Shown: positions 35,689-45,900 of the stretch, piece by piece
Layout of the letters: each line of letters starts with the position of its first letter
How positions within the stretch are numbered: the first letter of the stretch is position 1
Assembly: GCF_030812855.1 (NCBI RefSeq)
Contig: NZ_JAUSTK010000009.1
Coordinates: 62,001-126,000, forward strand
Reading direction: 5' to 3'
DNA: 64,000 nucleotides
Source: Paenibacillus wynnii
GTDB taxonomy: Bacteria > Bacillota > Bacilli > Paenibacillales > Paenibacillaceae
Notes under the pieces: model-generated
Told to the model about the DNA's origin: nothing
The model's database searches: none
Seen by the model: the letters and a program-made list of their open reading frames with translations, nothing else
Program-made: the position numbers and the translations under genes

Positions 35689-36294
35689 ATGGAACAAAGA
35701 GGGATTAATATAGGCTCGGAAAGATTATTTATTGCAATCCGACTCCCCGAACAGCTGCGTGCAGCCTTGGGACAACGATGTCGGAGACTGGCTTCTGAGC
35801 TGGAGTTTTCCAAATGGGTTCATGCTGAGGATTACCATATTACTTTACAATTTCTTGGAGATACAGCACCTGAGAAAATTCCGCCTTTAATTGATGCTCT
35901 AAAAGTAGCAACCGTAGGAGTCACTCCTTTTCAATTGTCAGTACAACAATGGGGCACGTTCGGGCCGTCCTCTTCCCCGCGCGTACTCTGGTGTGGAATT
36001 ACCGGTGATCTGTTGCCGCTGCACAATTTGCAACAAGCTGTAACCTCTGCAACCCTCCCACTGGGCTTTACAGGTGAAGAACGGAAATATAGCCCCCATA
36101 TCACTTTAGCGAGGAAATATAAGGGTGAGCGGCCTTACAGCTCGGAGGGTCTTCATGCGTTACAGAGTACGGGAATAGCAGAGGATGGAGACATCGAAGA
36201 TGTGCCTTGGACCGTCGATTCAATGGTTATATTTGTTACCCGAATGAATAAAAGTCCAATGTACGAGGTGGTTGAAAAAATATCATTTTTTTAG
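35689..36294 (+). CDS. thpR: RNA 2',3'-cyclic phosphodiesterase (LigT/ThpR)
   Basis: A 2H-family phosphoesterase that opens 2',3'-cyclic phosphate RNA ends to 2'-phosphate. The 201-residue protein carries both HxTx motifs, YHITLQFLGD (about 47) and PHITLARKY (about 135), and begins RLFIAIRLPEQLR as family members do. ATG 35689 is preferred with AGGTG eight bases upstream over ATG 35683, which is too close to the site. Monocistronic; the physiological role is uncertain in bacteria. Confidence 0.92.
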   Translation: MEQRGINIGSERLFIAIRLPEQLRAALGQRCRRLASELEFSKWVHAEDYHITLQFLGDTAPEKIPPLIDALKVATVGVTPFQLSVQQWGTFGPSSSPRVLWCGITGDLLPLHNLQQAVTSATLPLGFTGEERKYSPHITLARKYKGERPYSSEGLHALQSTGIAEDGDIEDVPWTVDSMVIFVTRMNKSPMYEVVEKISFF

Positions 36295-36369
36295 AAAATC
36301 GACATAAATGTTTTCAAACCTCCCATTTTCGGTTACATAGAATAGGAATGTGCTGATAGGAGGAATTAT

Positions 36370-37203
36370 ATGTCGATATTTAAACAAAGCCGCTATATTG
36401 CGCTGCTGCTTGGCGTTATTCTAGTGTGCTTCTCTGCAATAGTTTTACTGGATCAAGGGGCAGTCTCGGAGGGGAAGCAGAACAGAATACAACTGGTGAA
36501 ACTGCAATCTTCGGGACTGTCGGCTAACATGCCGCTGACTTTAAAAGAAAAAGAAGATCAAAAGAGGACAGGGAACAAAGTTCACTCGAAGCTAGATATA
36601 TTAGCAGCAGGGAAAGCAGAGTGGATCAATGCTGGGGACTTCATAACCAAGAGCAAATCAGCTCCTTCTACTGTACCGGTGAAGGCTGCTGTAATCACCA
36701 CTCCTCCTGCGAAGGGGATTCAGGCCGTAAGCCAAAAGGTCACAACATCTCAGCAACATCCCCCCACTACCTTATTCTTCACACGGACGGAGCTATTAAG
36801 CCAGGAATTGCAGGACAAGGCGACCTGGCAATACGCGGTATCCGAAGAAGAAATGCATCTGCTGCAGAAAATAGTAATGGCAGAGGCAGAAGGCGAACCG
36901 TACCAGGGCAAAGTGGCAGTAGCCAACGTTGTTCTGAATAGGCTGCGGTCAGCCAATTTCCCAGACACAATTAAAGAAGTGATTTATCAGAGAAGCCAAT
37001 TCAGTCCTGTAGCCAATGGGCGTCTTAAACGTGTAAAGCCTGATCAGGATAGTATTAATGCGGTCAATGCAGCGCTCTCTGGAGTTAAAAAGGTTTCCGA
37101 TGATACTTATTTTTTTCTCTCGTTGAAGCTTGCTCAAGACCTTACCGTGCACCATACTCGGAAATATGCTAAAACCATTGGAAATCATACCTTCTATAAA
37201 TAG
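36370..37203 (+). CDS. SleB/CwlJ-like cell wall hydrolase with membrane anchor
   Basis: A peptidoglycan hydrolase of the Hydrolase_2 family (SleB/CwlJ), which includes spore cortex-lytic enzymes. The 277-residue protein has one N-terminal transmembrane or signal segment (about 8-28), a variable linker (30-150) and the catalytic domain (about 158-277) with LLQKIVMAEAEGEPYQGKVAVANVVLNR, where Glu in AEAEGE is the likely catalytic acid. A CATAGAATA at 36336 resembles the -10 of sporulation factor sigma-K/E promoters, without a convincing -35. The ribosome site is ATAGGAGGA. Confidence 0.87.
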   Translation: MSIFKQSRYIALLLGVILVCFSAIVLLDQGAVSEGKQNRIQLVKLQSSGLSANMPLTLKEKEDQKRTGNKVHSKLDILAAGKAEWINAGDFITKSKSAPSTVPVKAAVITTPPAKGIQAVSQKVTTSQQHPPTTLFFTRTELLSQELQDKATWQYAVSEEEMHLLQKIVMAEAEGEPYQGKVAVANVVLNRLRSANFPDTIKEVIYQRSQFSPVANGRLKRVKPDQDSINAVNAALSGVKKVSDDTYFFLSLKLAQDLTVHHTRKYAKTIGNHTFYK

Positions 37204-37261
37204 TTCATTCTCTGGATATAGGGTAAACTAACTATATAAACCGGAGGTGGAATCAGAGCTT

Positions 37262-37945
37262 ATGAAAATAACATATTACGGACATTCCGCATTGCTTGTC
37301 GAATCTTCAGATGCAGCGGTGATCATAGATCCTTTTTTGTCAGGTAACCCGAAATCCGGGATTTCACCGGAAGAAATTAAGGTAGATGCTGTTCTACTTA
37401 CCCATGGACATTCGGATCACCTAGGGGATGCTATAGAAATTGCCAAAAACAATAATTGTCCTATCTTTGCGGTATTTGAGCTTGCGGAATATTGCAGAAT
37501 TAAAGGGGCACAGGTCAAGCATATGAATATCGGTGGATCTCACACCTATGCAGGAATTACAGTGAAGTACACTCCAGCCATTCATTCATCTTCCTTTCAG
37601 GAGGGGGACACTTGGATTTATACCGGACAGGCAGCAGGAATTCTGTTGACTATGGGCGGTAAAACTTTGTATCATGCCGGGGATACAGCCCTATTCGGAG
37701 ATTTGAGACTGATAGGAGAAAGAAATGCCATTGATATCTCGGCACTTCCTATAGGGGATATGCTGACAATGGGGCCTGATGATGCACTGCTCGCTGCGCG
37801 CTGGCTGCGGGCGGAGAAGGTTATTCCTCTACACTATAATACGTTCCCTGCTATTGCTCAGGACGGTGCTGATTTCTGTGATCGTTTGCGTCAAGAAGGA
37901 ATTGAGGGTTTCCCGCTGCTTCCGGGGGAAAGTATAGAAATATAA
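37262..37945 (+). CDS. UPF0173 metal-dependent hydrolase (YtkL-like)
   Basis: A metallo-beta-lactamase-fold hydrolase, 227 residues. It has the conserved start MKITYYGHSALLVES, the metal motif THGHSDHLGDA (about 54-64), HAGDTALFGD and a final HYNTF. The biological substrate is unknown for the family. ATG 37262 is chosen because the family N-terminus aligns there; the best ribosome site (GGAGGTGG) is 13 or more bases upstream, and an in-frame GTG at 37247 overlaps it. Followed by a bidirectional terminator. Confidence 0.9.
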   Translation: MKITYYGHSALLVESSDAAVIIDPFLSGNPKSGISPEEIKVDAVLLTHGHSDHLGDAIEIAKNNNCPIFAVFELAEYCRIKGAQVKHMNIGGSHTYAGITVKYTPAIHSSSFQEGDTWIYTGQAAGILLTMGGKTLYHAGDTALFGDLRLIGERNAIDISALPIGDMLTMGPDDALLAARWLRAEKVIPLHYNTFPAIAQDGADFCDRLRQEGIEGFPLLPGESIEI

Positions 37946-37948
37946 AAA

Positions 37949-37990
37949 ATAGGCAGACCCGGGATTGTTCTTCGGGCCTGCCTATTATTT
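37949..37990. terminator. Bidirectional terminator
   Basis: AATAGGCAGaCCCG pairs with CGGGcCTGCCTATT, flanked by A6 and ATTTTA, between two convergent genes. Confidence 0.88.
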
Positions 37991-39171
37991 TAGGTAACAA
38001 TTGCAGCTTCTTCATTTCGGCTCTGAGCCCGTTGGGATCTGGATTCGGTTGATGTGACGGGATTACCAAGCATCTCAAGCACGGTAGAAGCGCAATGACC
38101 CGGTTGATGCCGGTCCGGAGCGAGGCGGCGTCTTCGCTGTTCCTCCAGAGCCGCATATTCACGAAGCAGCATGGTGTACCATTTATCCACTACGGTTGAA
38201 TCAAGCACCTCTGCCAACCCAAGTTCGACAAAATACTGGCAATTCTTCTCCTCCTGGCCTGGAATGGCCTTGTAGAAAAGCATTGGAATTCCCTTGGCCT
38301 GGCCCTCTGTGCATGTCATACCTCCGGGTTTGGTAATCAGCAGGTCCGAAGCATCCATAAGCTTGTTGATCTCACTGCTGTAGCCCAGAATTTTTACATT
38401 CGGATGACGGAACAAAGGATTGCTTCGCATTTTAGCAACACGTTTGTTATTGCTTCCCATACAAAAAATAAGTTGAATATCATCTATCCTGGCCGTGAGC
38501 GAGTTCATCACATCTTTTCCGAACATCAAGCCCCATCCTCCGCCCATAATAAGCACGGTGGGAATATCGGCAAGACCCAGCTCCTTGCGCAGCTGCGTTT
38601 TGTTCGTGCGCTCCCAGAACTTAGGGTGCACCGGGATTCCTGTAACAGTCACCAGTTCTGGAGGTATTCCCCGCCCGGTGAGAATGGATTTGACTCGCGA
38701 GGTGGAGACTAGATAGCGGTTCACCTCTGCATTAACCCAGCTGCCATGCGCATCATAATCTGTAATCAGCGTATAGAGCGGTACATTTAATCCGCGTCGC
38801 TTCAAGCGGGAGATGACGGCGGCAGGGATCGGATGAGTGCAGATAATCAAATCGGGCTTAAGCTGATCAATGACCTGTGAGGCATGTGTATAAAAAATCC
38901 GGTGTAGCGCAAGCTTGGTTAACCGGTTCAGTGATTTATGATATTGTGTCTTATACATCATGCCGACCAGCTTAGGCTGGCTGCTGACTGTTTTTCTGTA
39001 GGCGGAAAGAATCCATGGAGCAACTGTTGGGTTAAGAAATTTACCCAGCTCAATTACTCTGCACTGGACATCCGGATTCAGCAGCTTTATACCTTCGGCG
39101 AGAGCATAGGCTGCCCCTGTGTGGCCCGTCCCGAAGCCTTCCGAAAACAGCAGTACTCTTTTCTTTCGCAT
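37990..39171 (-). CDS. MGDG synthase family glycosyltransferase (UgtP-like)
   Basis: A GT28-family glycosyltransferase that transfers sugar from UDP to diacylglycerol (or, in MurG relatives, a lipid carrier) at the inner face of the membrane. The 393-residue protein starts RVLLFSEGFGTGHTGAAYAL (MGDG synthase N-terminal domain), has HPIPAAV and TLITDYDAHGSW in the middle, GIPVHPKFW, then GGGWG and the sugar-nucleotide site KPGGMTCTEGQAKGIPML near 305. Divergent from the TetR gene. Glycolipid synthesis (membrane or lipoteichoic acid anchor) is the likely role; UDP-glucose as donor is inferred from Bacillus UgtP. Confidence 0.85.
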   Translation of the reverse strand: MRKKRVLLFSEGFGTGHTGAAYALAEGIKLLNPDVQCRVIELGKFLNPTVAPWILSAYRKTVSSQPKLVGMMYKTQYHKSLNRLTKLALHRIFYTHASQVIDQLKPDLIICTHPIPAAVISRLKRRGLNVPLYTLITDYDAHGSWVNAEVNRYLVSTSRVKSILTGRGIPPELVTVTGIPVHPKFWERTNKTQLRKELGLADIPTVLIMGGGWGLMFGKDVMNSLTARIDDIQLIFCMGSNNKRVAKMRSNPLFRHPNVKILGYSSEINKLMDASDLLITKPGGMTCTEGQAKGIPMLFYKAIPGQEEKNCQYFVELGLAEVLDSTVVDKWYTMLLREYAALEEQRRRRLAPDRHQPGHCASTVLEMLGNPVTSTESRSQRAQSRNEEAAIVT

Positions 39172-39344
39172 AAGTTCACCTGTTTCCTTATCAATAGAAT
39201 TGCGAATTACTTATATTATATACGAAATAAGTGCTTACTCTTCCCACATTATACAAATTAGACGTAAATAGAAAGTTAAAACACTGCAATAAATTAAAAA
39301 TAAAAGATTTACATAGGTATTGCAAACATGAAGTATAAGTAGTA

Positions 39345-39384
39345 GACTAATCATTGACCGAGTGACCGGATTAGTAAATTAGTC
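39345..39384. promoter_or_regulatory. Putative TetR operator upstream of the TetR gene
   Basis: GACTAAT (39345) and ATTAGTC (39378) form an inverted repeat surrounding ATTGACCGAGTG (39353-39364). A similar ATTGACTGATTG occurs upstream of the YhgE gene at 40130, suggesting a shared operator half-site for autoregulation. Confidence 0.45.
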
Positions 39385-39427
39385 ATAATTCCGGTGACGA
39401 CGTATTTCTGTGAAAGGAAGTGTACGA

Positions 39428-40003
39428 GTGACTGTGGTAGATCGAAGGCAGCAGGTGCTACAGGCTGCGACCAAATCCTTTTCATTGTTTGGGTACAAAG
39501 CAACCACAATGGATCAGGTCGCAAAGATTGCAAATGTCGGGAAAGGTACTATTTACACCTTTTTCACCAATAAGGAGCAACTGTTTGATGAGATTTTGCG
39601 CGATGTTGTGATTGAAATGAAGATTATTGCCGAGCGGGAGATCAGGCGCGATAAGCCCTTTTTTGATAATTTACACCGTGTTCTAGATGCCCTGTTAGAA
39701 TTTCGAAGCGAGCACGAGCTGTTCATTAAGCTATCCCAAGAGAATCGTGAATTCGGAACACCTCAGGCCGGCGAAGGTCTCAACAAAATCGAGAATGTGG
39801 TGTTGGAATACTTGGAACGGGAGGTGGAACAAGCGATTCGGCAAGGGGAAATGAAACCGTGTGACCCCAAAATTGTATCGGTTGTAATGTTCAAATTATA
39901 TATTGTACTGACCACCGAACTGAACAAGATGCACACACCCTTGGATAAAGAACAAATCAAAAACTATTTTCATTTGTTTCTGGCTGAAGGATTGGCAAAG
40001 TAA
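39428..40003 (+). CDS. TetR/AcrR family transcriptional regulator
   Basis: A 191-residue repressor with a typical TetR helix-turn-helix in the first 50 residues (VLQAATKSFSLFGYKATTMD, then QVAKIANVGKGTIYTFFTNK and EQLFDEIL) and a helical ligand domain. GTG 39428 has AAAGGAAG seven bases upstream; the GTG at 39410 has none. It precedes the YhgE/Pip transporter gene in the usual regulator-target arrangement and probably represses it. Confidence 0.9.
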   Translation: MTVVDRRQQVLQAATKSFSLFGYKATTMDQVAKIANVGKGTIYTFFTNKEQLFDEILRDVVIEMKIIAEREIRRDKPFFDNLHRVLDALLEFRSEHELFIKLSQENREFGTPQAGEGLNKIENVVLEYLEREVEQAIRQGEMKPCDPKIVSVVMFKLYIVLTTELNKMHTPLDKEQIKNYFHLFLAEGLAK

Positions 40004-40100
40004 TAATGGGCTAAATATTGGAATGGAATATCATGATATTAGCTTTCAGCTTTCCCTATAACGGGATTATATTACCTCAAAGGGAAAATAAGTCAACAAC

Positions 40101-40120
40101 ATGCCGCAAGGCATTTTTTT
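40101..40120 (+). terminator. Small terminator after the TetR gene
   Basis: ATGCC-gcaa-GGCAT followed by seven T. It lies about 100 bases past the TetR stop and separates it from the YhgE promoter. Confidence 0.65.
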
Positions 40121-40129
40121 ATAAAGCTA

Positions 40130-40155
40130 ATTGACTGATTGGGGAAAGTGGTCAA
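40130..40155. promoter_or_regulatory. Putative TetR operator upstream of YhgE gene
   Basis: ATTGACTGATTG shares its pattern with 39353-39364, and TTGAC (40131) with GTCAA (40151) forms an inverted repeat. It lies 73 bases upstream of the yhgE-like start, within the expected promoter zone. Confidence 0.45.
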
Positions 40156-40227
40156 CCAGTGTTACGCTGTATTGCAGTTTTGTTTCATTGTAAGAGCATA
40201 TAAAGAGATGATAAGGAGAGAATCAGA

Positions 40228-42582
40228 ATGAAATCATTATCCGTTTTTATGAAGGACCTTGGTGCGGCTCTAAAAAACCCAAAGGTGCTAATACCAATGT
40301 TTGTAGTCCTCTTCATACCGGTACTGTACAGCGGGCTATTCCTGAAGGCATTCTGGGATCCATACGGTAAAATGAATGAGTTGCCTGTTGCTGTGGTCAA
40401 TCAAGATAAAGGGGCCCTATATGAAGGGAAACAGCTCAGTGCCGGAAGTGATCTGTTAAATGAGCTGAAGAAAACGGATGGCTTCCAGTGGGAATTTGTC
40501 TCACGCGAGAAGGCGGAAGCAGGGCTTAAGGACAATACTTATTATATGGCGATTGTCGTTCCAGAAGACTTCTCAGCCAAAGCAACAACCCTGCTGGATA
40601 CGGAACCCCAACCCGCCAAAATTATATTTGAACCCAATGAAGGATACAACTTCCTAGCTGGGCAAATCGGTGGTTCAGCCGTGAAGGAGATTAAGACTAA
40701 GGTTTCAGCTAAAGTAACAGAAGCTTATACCAATTCTGTATTCGATAAATTCACTGAGATTTCCAGCGGATTGGGTGAGGCAGGAGATGGCGCTACAAAG
40801 ATTGCTGATGGCGCAGGTAAGCTTGATGAGGGTGCCGTTAAGCTGGAGGAGAATCTTCTTCTGTTGACAGATGGCACAGGCAAACTTCTTAACGGTGTAG
40901 AGCCGCTCACTAAAGGTGTTACAGATCTAAATACAGGTGCTGTAGCACTGGAGTCCGGTACCAATACCTTAGCTGATGGTTTGCAGAAGCTGTCCGCAGC
41001 ACATCAGCAGTTACAGGATGGTGTACAACAGACCGCAGACGGCAGCAAGCAACTAAGTGACGGATTGCAGCAGACTGAAGCAGGTACGGTGAAGCTACAG
41101 GCTGGGACACAATCTGCGGTAGATGGCACAGCCAAGCTTCAAGACGGAACACAATCTGTTGTGGAAGGAAGCGGCAAGCTGGAAGCAGGATTGACTTCCT
41201 CCGTAGATGGAAGTGCCAAACTTGAAGCGGGTATTAAAGCATCGGCGGAGGGCAGTGTAAAGGTAACCGAAGGTGCGAAAGCAGTAGCCCAAGGCTTGCA
41301 GCAGCTAGCTCAATCCAATCCTCAACTGGCCGCCAGCCCAGATATGCAAAAGCTTCTGGCAGCTAGCAAAACCGTTGCAGCAGGCAATGAGCAACTGCAG
41401 CAAAGCCAGCAGCAACTAGTGCAAGGTGCAACTGTACTGCATAGCGGACAGGAGCAGCTTCTGCAGGGTGCAACTCAGCTGCATATTGGCTCTCAGCAGC
41501 TGGATGCCGGAGTATCCCAGCTGCATGACGGAGCTCAGCAGCTTAACGCCGGCAGTGCTCAGCTGCTGGAAGGTCAGCAGAAGCTGGCAGCAGGCGCAAC
41601 CGCGCTGGAAGCAGGCGGCAGCAAGCTGGCCGCTGGTATGACCGAGTTTGGCATAAAGCTTAACGAGGCTGCGGCAGGCGGCACTAAGCTGGCTGACGGC
41701 GGTAAGGCGCTGGAAGCAGGGACTTCTAAGCTCCTAAGCGGTGTGGATCAGCTTGGGAATGGTATCAGCACTGTAGCGGACGGCTCAATGAAGCTGGCTA
41801 ACGGAGCGGGTGAACTCAAGAATGGTATGGATGAGCTGAAATCAGGCTCGAACGAGTTGGCAACAAAGCTTGGCGATGCTGCTGAGCAGACAAGTGCAGT
41901 TAACAAAAGCGATTCAATGGTACAGATGTTTGCTCAGCCAGTGGAAATTGAAGAACATAAAGTAAATGAAGTGCCGAATTATGGCACAGGCTTCGCCCCA
42001 TACTTCCTGTCTCTTGGATTGTTCGTAGGAGCGCTGATCTGCACCCTCGTAATTCCTATGCGTGAATCCGAAGTCGTTGGAGCCAGCCGCTTCAACCGCT
42101 TCATCAGCCGTACACTTTCCTTCTCGATGATGAGTCTATTGCAGTCATTACTGGCTGCATTCGTTCTCTTGTACGGACTGGGTCTGGAAGTTCAGAATGT
42201 ACCCCTGTTCCTGGCCTTCACTTTTATAACCAGTTTGTCCTTCATGTGGGTCATTCAAGCGATCGTTACTTGGCTTGACCAACCCGGACGATTTGTTGCC
42301 ATCGTGATTCTTATCTTCCAATTGACAACAAGTGCCGGAACCTTCCCGCTGGAGCTGATTCCGAACTGGATGAAATTCTTCAACCCGCTGCTACCAATGA
42401 CTTATAGTGTCAGAGGTTTCAAGGCTGTAATCTCAACGGGCGATTATAGCGTAATGTGGGGAGATGCAGGTACGCTCGCATTATACGGGCTGGCTTTCCT
42501 GGCCCTTACTTTCACCTACTTCATGACTCGAGACCTCGAAAATGAAGCTGCCATGAAAAGTGAACAAGTTTTGACTGTATAA
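40228..42582 (+). CDS. YhgE/Pip family membrane protein
   Basis: A 784-residue membrane protein of the YhgE/Pip group (ABC-2-like; relatives include phage-infection protein and type VII secretion EsaA). One helix near residues 22-42 is followed by an extracytoplasmic domain (ELPVAVVNQDKGALYEG, YYMAIVVPEDFSAKA). A long Gly/Leu repeat region (about 180-560) repeats LxxGxxxLxxG roughly every seven residues, probably a stalk. Five or six C-terminal helices follow (590-770: LGLFVGALICTLVIP, FQLTTSAGTFPLELIPNW). Transported substrate is unknown; export of a toxic compound or lipid is the usual guess. Regulated by the upstream TetR, and terminated at 42617. Confidence 0.9.
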   Translation: MKSLSVFMKDLGAALKNPKVLIPMFVVLFIPVLYSGLFLKAFWDPYGKMNELPVAVVNQDKGALYEGKQLSAGSDLLNELKKTDGFQWEFVSREKAEAGLKDNTYYMAIVVPEDFSAKATTLLDTEPQPAKIIFEPNEGYNFLAGQIGGSAVKEIKTKVSAKVTEAYTNSVFDKFTEISSGLGEAGDGATKIADGAGKLDEGAVKLEENLLLLTDGTGKLLNGVEPLTKGVTDLNTGAVALESGTNTLADGLQKLSAAHQQLQDGVQQTADGSKQLSDGLQQTEAGTVKLQAGTQSAVDGTAKLQDGTQSVVEGSGKLEAGLTSSVDGSAKLEAGIKASAEGSVKVTEGAKAVAQGLQQLAQSNPQLAASPDMQKLLAASKTVAAGNEQLQQSQQQLVQGATVLHSGQEQLLQGATQLHIGSQQLDAGVSQLHDGAQQLNAGSAQLLEGQQKLAAGATALEAGGSKLAAGMTEFGIKLNEAAAGGTKLADGGKALEAGTSKLLSGVDQLGNGISTVADGSMKLANGAGELKNGMDELKSGSNELATKLGDAAEQTSAVNKSDSMVQMFAQPVEIEEHKVNEVPNYGTGFAPYFLSLGLFVGALICTLVIPMRESEVVGASRFNRFISRTLSFSMMSLLQSLLAAFVLLYGLGLEVQNVPLFLAFTFITSLSFMWVIQAIVTWLDQPGRFVAIVILIFQLTTSAGTFPLELIPNWMKFFNPLLPMTYSVRGFKAVISTGDYSVMWGDAGTLALYGLAFLALTFTYFMTRDLENEAAMKSEQVLTV

Positions 42583-42616
42583 TCAGGTCGAATTTAGTAG
42601 AATTTTAGAATAGTTT

Positions 42617-42645
42617 AAGTGCCTCCTTCGGGAGGCGCTTTTTTG
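42617..42645 (+). terminator. Terminator after the YhgE gene
   Basis: AAGTGCCTCC-ttcg-GGAGGCGCTT followed by TTTTTT. Confidence 0.93.
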
Positions 42646-42698
42646 GTATAAGGGATTAGAAAACCTTTTCTTGATAACAAATCACGGGGCATAAATCA

Positions 42699-42715
42699 GT
42701 TAAAACGCTTTCAAC
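42699..42715. promoter_or_regulatory. Candidate CcpA cre site upstream of gltB
   Basis: GTTAAAACGCTTTCAAC, on the other strand TTGAAAGCGTTTTAAC, fits the cre pattern TGwAArCGyTTwCw except at one of the final positions. It lies 270 bases before the gltB start. The remaining 42646-42984 sequence is AT-rich with no other recognisable element. Confidence 0.4.
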
Positions 42716-42984
42716 GCATAACTACTTATTCGTTTTTTGTGTATATTTATGCATTGCAAAGATTATTTACGCTTTTACCCACTAAAGCTGTGTCGCAAAA
42801 ACAAATGTTAATCAACATCATAAAAAAGTTTAAATTGCGCTCATGTAAGGTCGATGATAAAATAATATAACGAATCTCTATGAATAATTATTAAGGTTTT
42901 GATACAAGCCCAAGAAATTTTCATTTTGTAATATCTTGTATATTTCTGGTGATAATGTCCTACTTTATAATAGAAAGGTTGCGT

Positions 42985-45900
42985 ATGATGAGACACACTG
43001 AACTGCCCCCTAAACAGGGCCTTTACGATCCTCAGTTCGAAAAAGATGCTTGCGGAATGGGTTTTGTTGCCCATATTAAAGGTAAGCCCTCCCATGATAT
43101 TGTAAGCAATGCTTTGACTATGCTCTTTAATATGGAGCATCGTGGAGGCCAAGGAAGCGAACCTAACTCCGGTGACGGAGCAGGTATTATGCTGCAAATT
43201 CCGCATAAATTCTTTGCTGCAGAAGCCAAGGCTATTGGCTTTGAGCTGCCTGAGCAAGGTCAATATGGTGTGGGTATGATCTTTTTGTCTCACAACGAAG
43301 AGATCCGTGCCCGCCATGAAGCCCAATTAAATGACATTATTGCCGAAGAGGGCCAGGAATTGCTTGGCTATCGTGACGTACCTACCTTTGATGAAATGTT
43401 GGGCAAAACAGCTAAAGCTGCAAAGCCTTATGTACGTCAGGTATTTATCGGACGTTCACTGAATATCACCGATGATCTTGCTTTCGAACGCAAGTTGTTT
43501 GTTATCCGCAAGCGTGCCGAGCTGGCTATTCGCTACAGCGGAGTGGAAGAAGGCGAGTCCTTCTATCTGCCAAGCTTATCTTGCCGCAAAATCGTATACA
43601 AAGGCATGTTAACCACTGCCCAAGTAGGACAGTTCTATATTGATCTACAGAATGAGAATTTGGAATCAGCGATTGCGCTCGTGCATTCCCGCTTCAGCAC
43701 CAATACGTTCCCTAGCTGGGAGCGTGCGCATCCATATCGCTTCATGATTCATAATGGTGAAATCAATACCCTTCGCGGTAATGTGAACTGGATGCACGCC
43801 CGTCAGTCCCTGTTCAAGAGTGATGTGTTCGGAGACGATTTGGCCAAGATTAAACCGGTTATAAACCCGGATGGATCGGATACAGCAATGTTCGACAATA
43901 CGTTCGAATTCCTGTACCTGGCTGGACGCTCCTTGCCGCAGGTAGCCATGATGATGGTTCCTGAGCCTTGGGGCAACCATGACAGCATGGATCAGAAGAA
44001 GAAGGACTTCTATGAATATCACAGTTCTCTAATGGAACCGTGGGATGGACCCGCTGCAATGGGCTTTACCGACGGTGTTCAAATCGGGGCCATTCTTGAC
44101 CGTAACGGACTGCGTCCTTCACGATACTATGTTACTAAAGATGATTTGATTATTCTCTCCTCCGAAGCAGGTGTTTTGGATATCGCCCCTGAGAACATCC
44201 TTTACAAGGATCGTTTGAGACCGGGCCGTATGCTCTTGGTGGATACCAAAGAAGGCCGCATTATATCTGATGAAGAGGTCAAAGCGGCGATTGCTTCTGA
44301 GCAGCCTTACCGCCAGTGGTTGGATGAGCATTTAATCAGCCTTGACGAGCTTCCGGATGCACCTGAGCTTCCAAATCCTAAGCATGATAATGTACAGCAG
44401 CTGCAGCAGTCGTTCGGATATACTTTTGAAGATTTGCGTAAAGTGCTGGAGCCTATGGCATCTACCGGTCAAGAAGCTATTGGCTCGATGGGTTATGATT
44501 CACCTCTGGCTGTGCTGTCGGACCGTCCGCAGCGTTTGTACAACTACTTTAAACAAATGTTCGCCCAAGTAACCAATCCGCCGATTGATGCTATTCGTGA
44601 AGAGTTGGTTACCTCAACAACAACAACGATCGGACCTGAGCGCAACTTGCTCAAACCAGAACCGGAGAGCTGCCGTCAGATTTCGTTGGATACACCTATC
44701 CTTTCTAATGAGGATTTTGCCAAGATTCGTCATGTACGCCGTGCAGGATTCAAGTCCATGTCCATTCCTATTCTTTTCCCGGCAGAGCTCGGTGCAGAGG
44801 GAATGAAAATTGCGATTGACCGTTTATGCGAGGCTGCTGACCGGGTTATTGGCAAAGGGCATAACATTCTCATTCTGTCTGACCGTGGTGTAGACCGCGA
44901 GAATGCTGCGATTCCGGCGTTGCTTGCTGTGTCGAGCCTGCATCACCATCTGATTCGTCAAGGCACTCGGACGAAAGTGAGCATTTTGCTGGAGTCTGGT
45001 GAACCTCGTGAGGTTCATCATTACGCGGTGCTGCTCGGCTATGGTGTCAGTGCTGTGAATCCATATCTGGCCTTTGAAAGCTTGGACGACATGATCAGTC
45101 AAGGTCTTCTGCGGGGAATTTCCCACGAGAAGGCCGTGAAGAACTATATCAAAGCTGCGACTAAGAGCGTAGTTAAAATACTATCCAAGATGGGGATCTC
45201 GACTATTCAGTCCTATCGTGGAGCACAAATATTCGAAGCGGTGGGCCTCAACTCAGCATTTGTTGATCGTTACTTCACATGGACACCTTCCCGTATCGGC
45301 GGTATCGGTCTTGAAGAAGTGGCGGCAGAAGTCCTCTTTACTCACAACCGCGCCTTTACGGATAAGGATGGCAATGATAAAGTACTGGATTCCGGCGGTG
45401 AATACCAATGGCGCAGTGACGGTGAAGAGCATCTCTTCAACCCGCAAACCATTCATTTGCTTCAGCACGCGGTGCGCAGCGGAGATTTCGCTACGTACAA
45501 GAAGTTCGCTGCACTTGTTCAAGGTGAGAACGAGAAGCATTTAACGATTCGGTCCTTGTTGCAATTCAAGCCAGAAAATGCACCAGTTCCGCTCGAAGAA
45601 GTTGAACCGGCAGAGTCCATTATGAAACGCTTTAAGACCGGCGCGATGTCCTTCGGTTCGATCAGTAAGGAAGCCCATGAGACGCTGGCTATCGCTATGA
45701 ACCGTATTGGCGGCAAGAGCAACACCGGTGAAGGCGGCGAAGATCCAGCGCGCTTCATTCCGGACAGCAACGGTGATTCACGCCGCAGTGCGATCAAACA
45801 GGTAGCCTCCGGACGCTTCGGGGTAACCTCGAATTATCTGGTAAATGCGGATGAAATACAGATTAAGATGGCTCAGGGTGCGAAGCCTGGTGAAGGCGGG

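Noticed and set aside
34641-35813. N-terminal extension of the dehydrogenase ORF to 35813
   Set aside because: The extra residues overlap thpR on the opposite strand and match no dehydrogenase; TTG 35597 has a good ribosome site.
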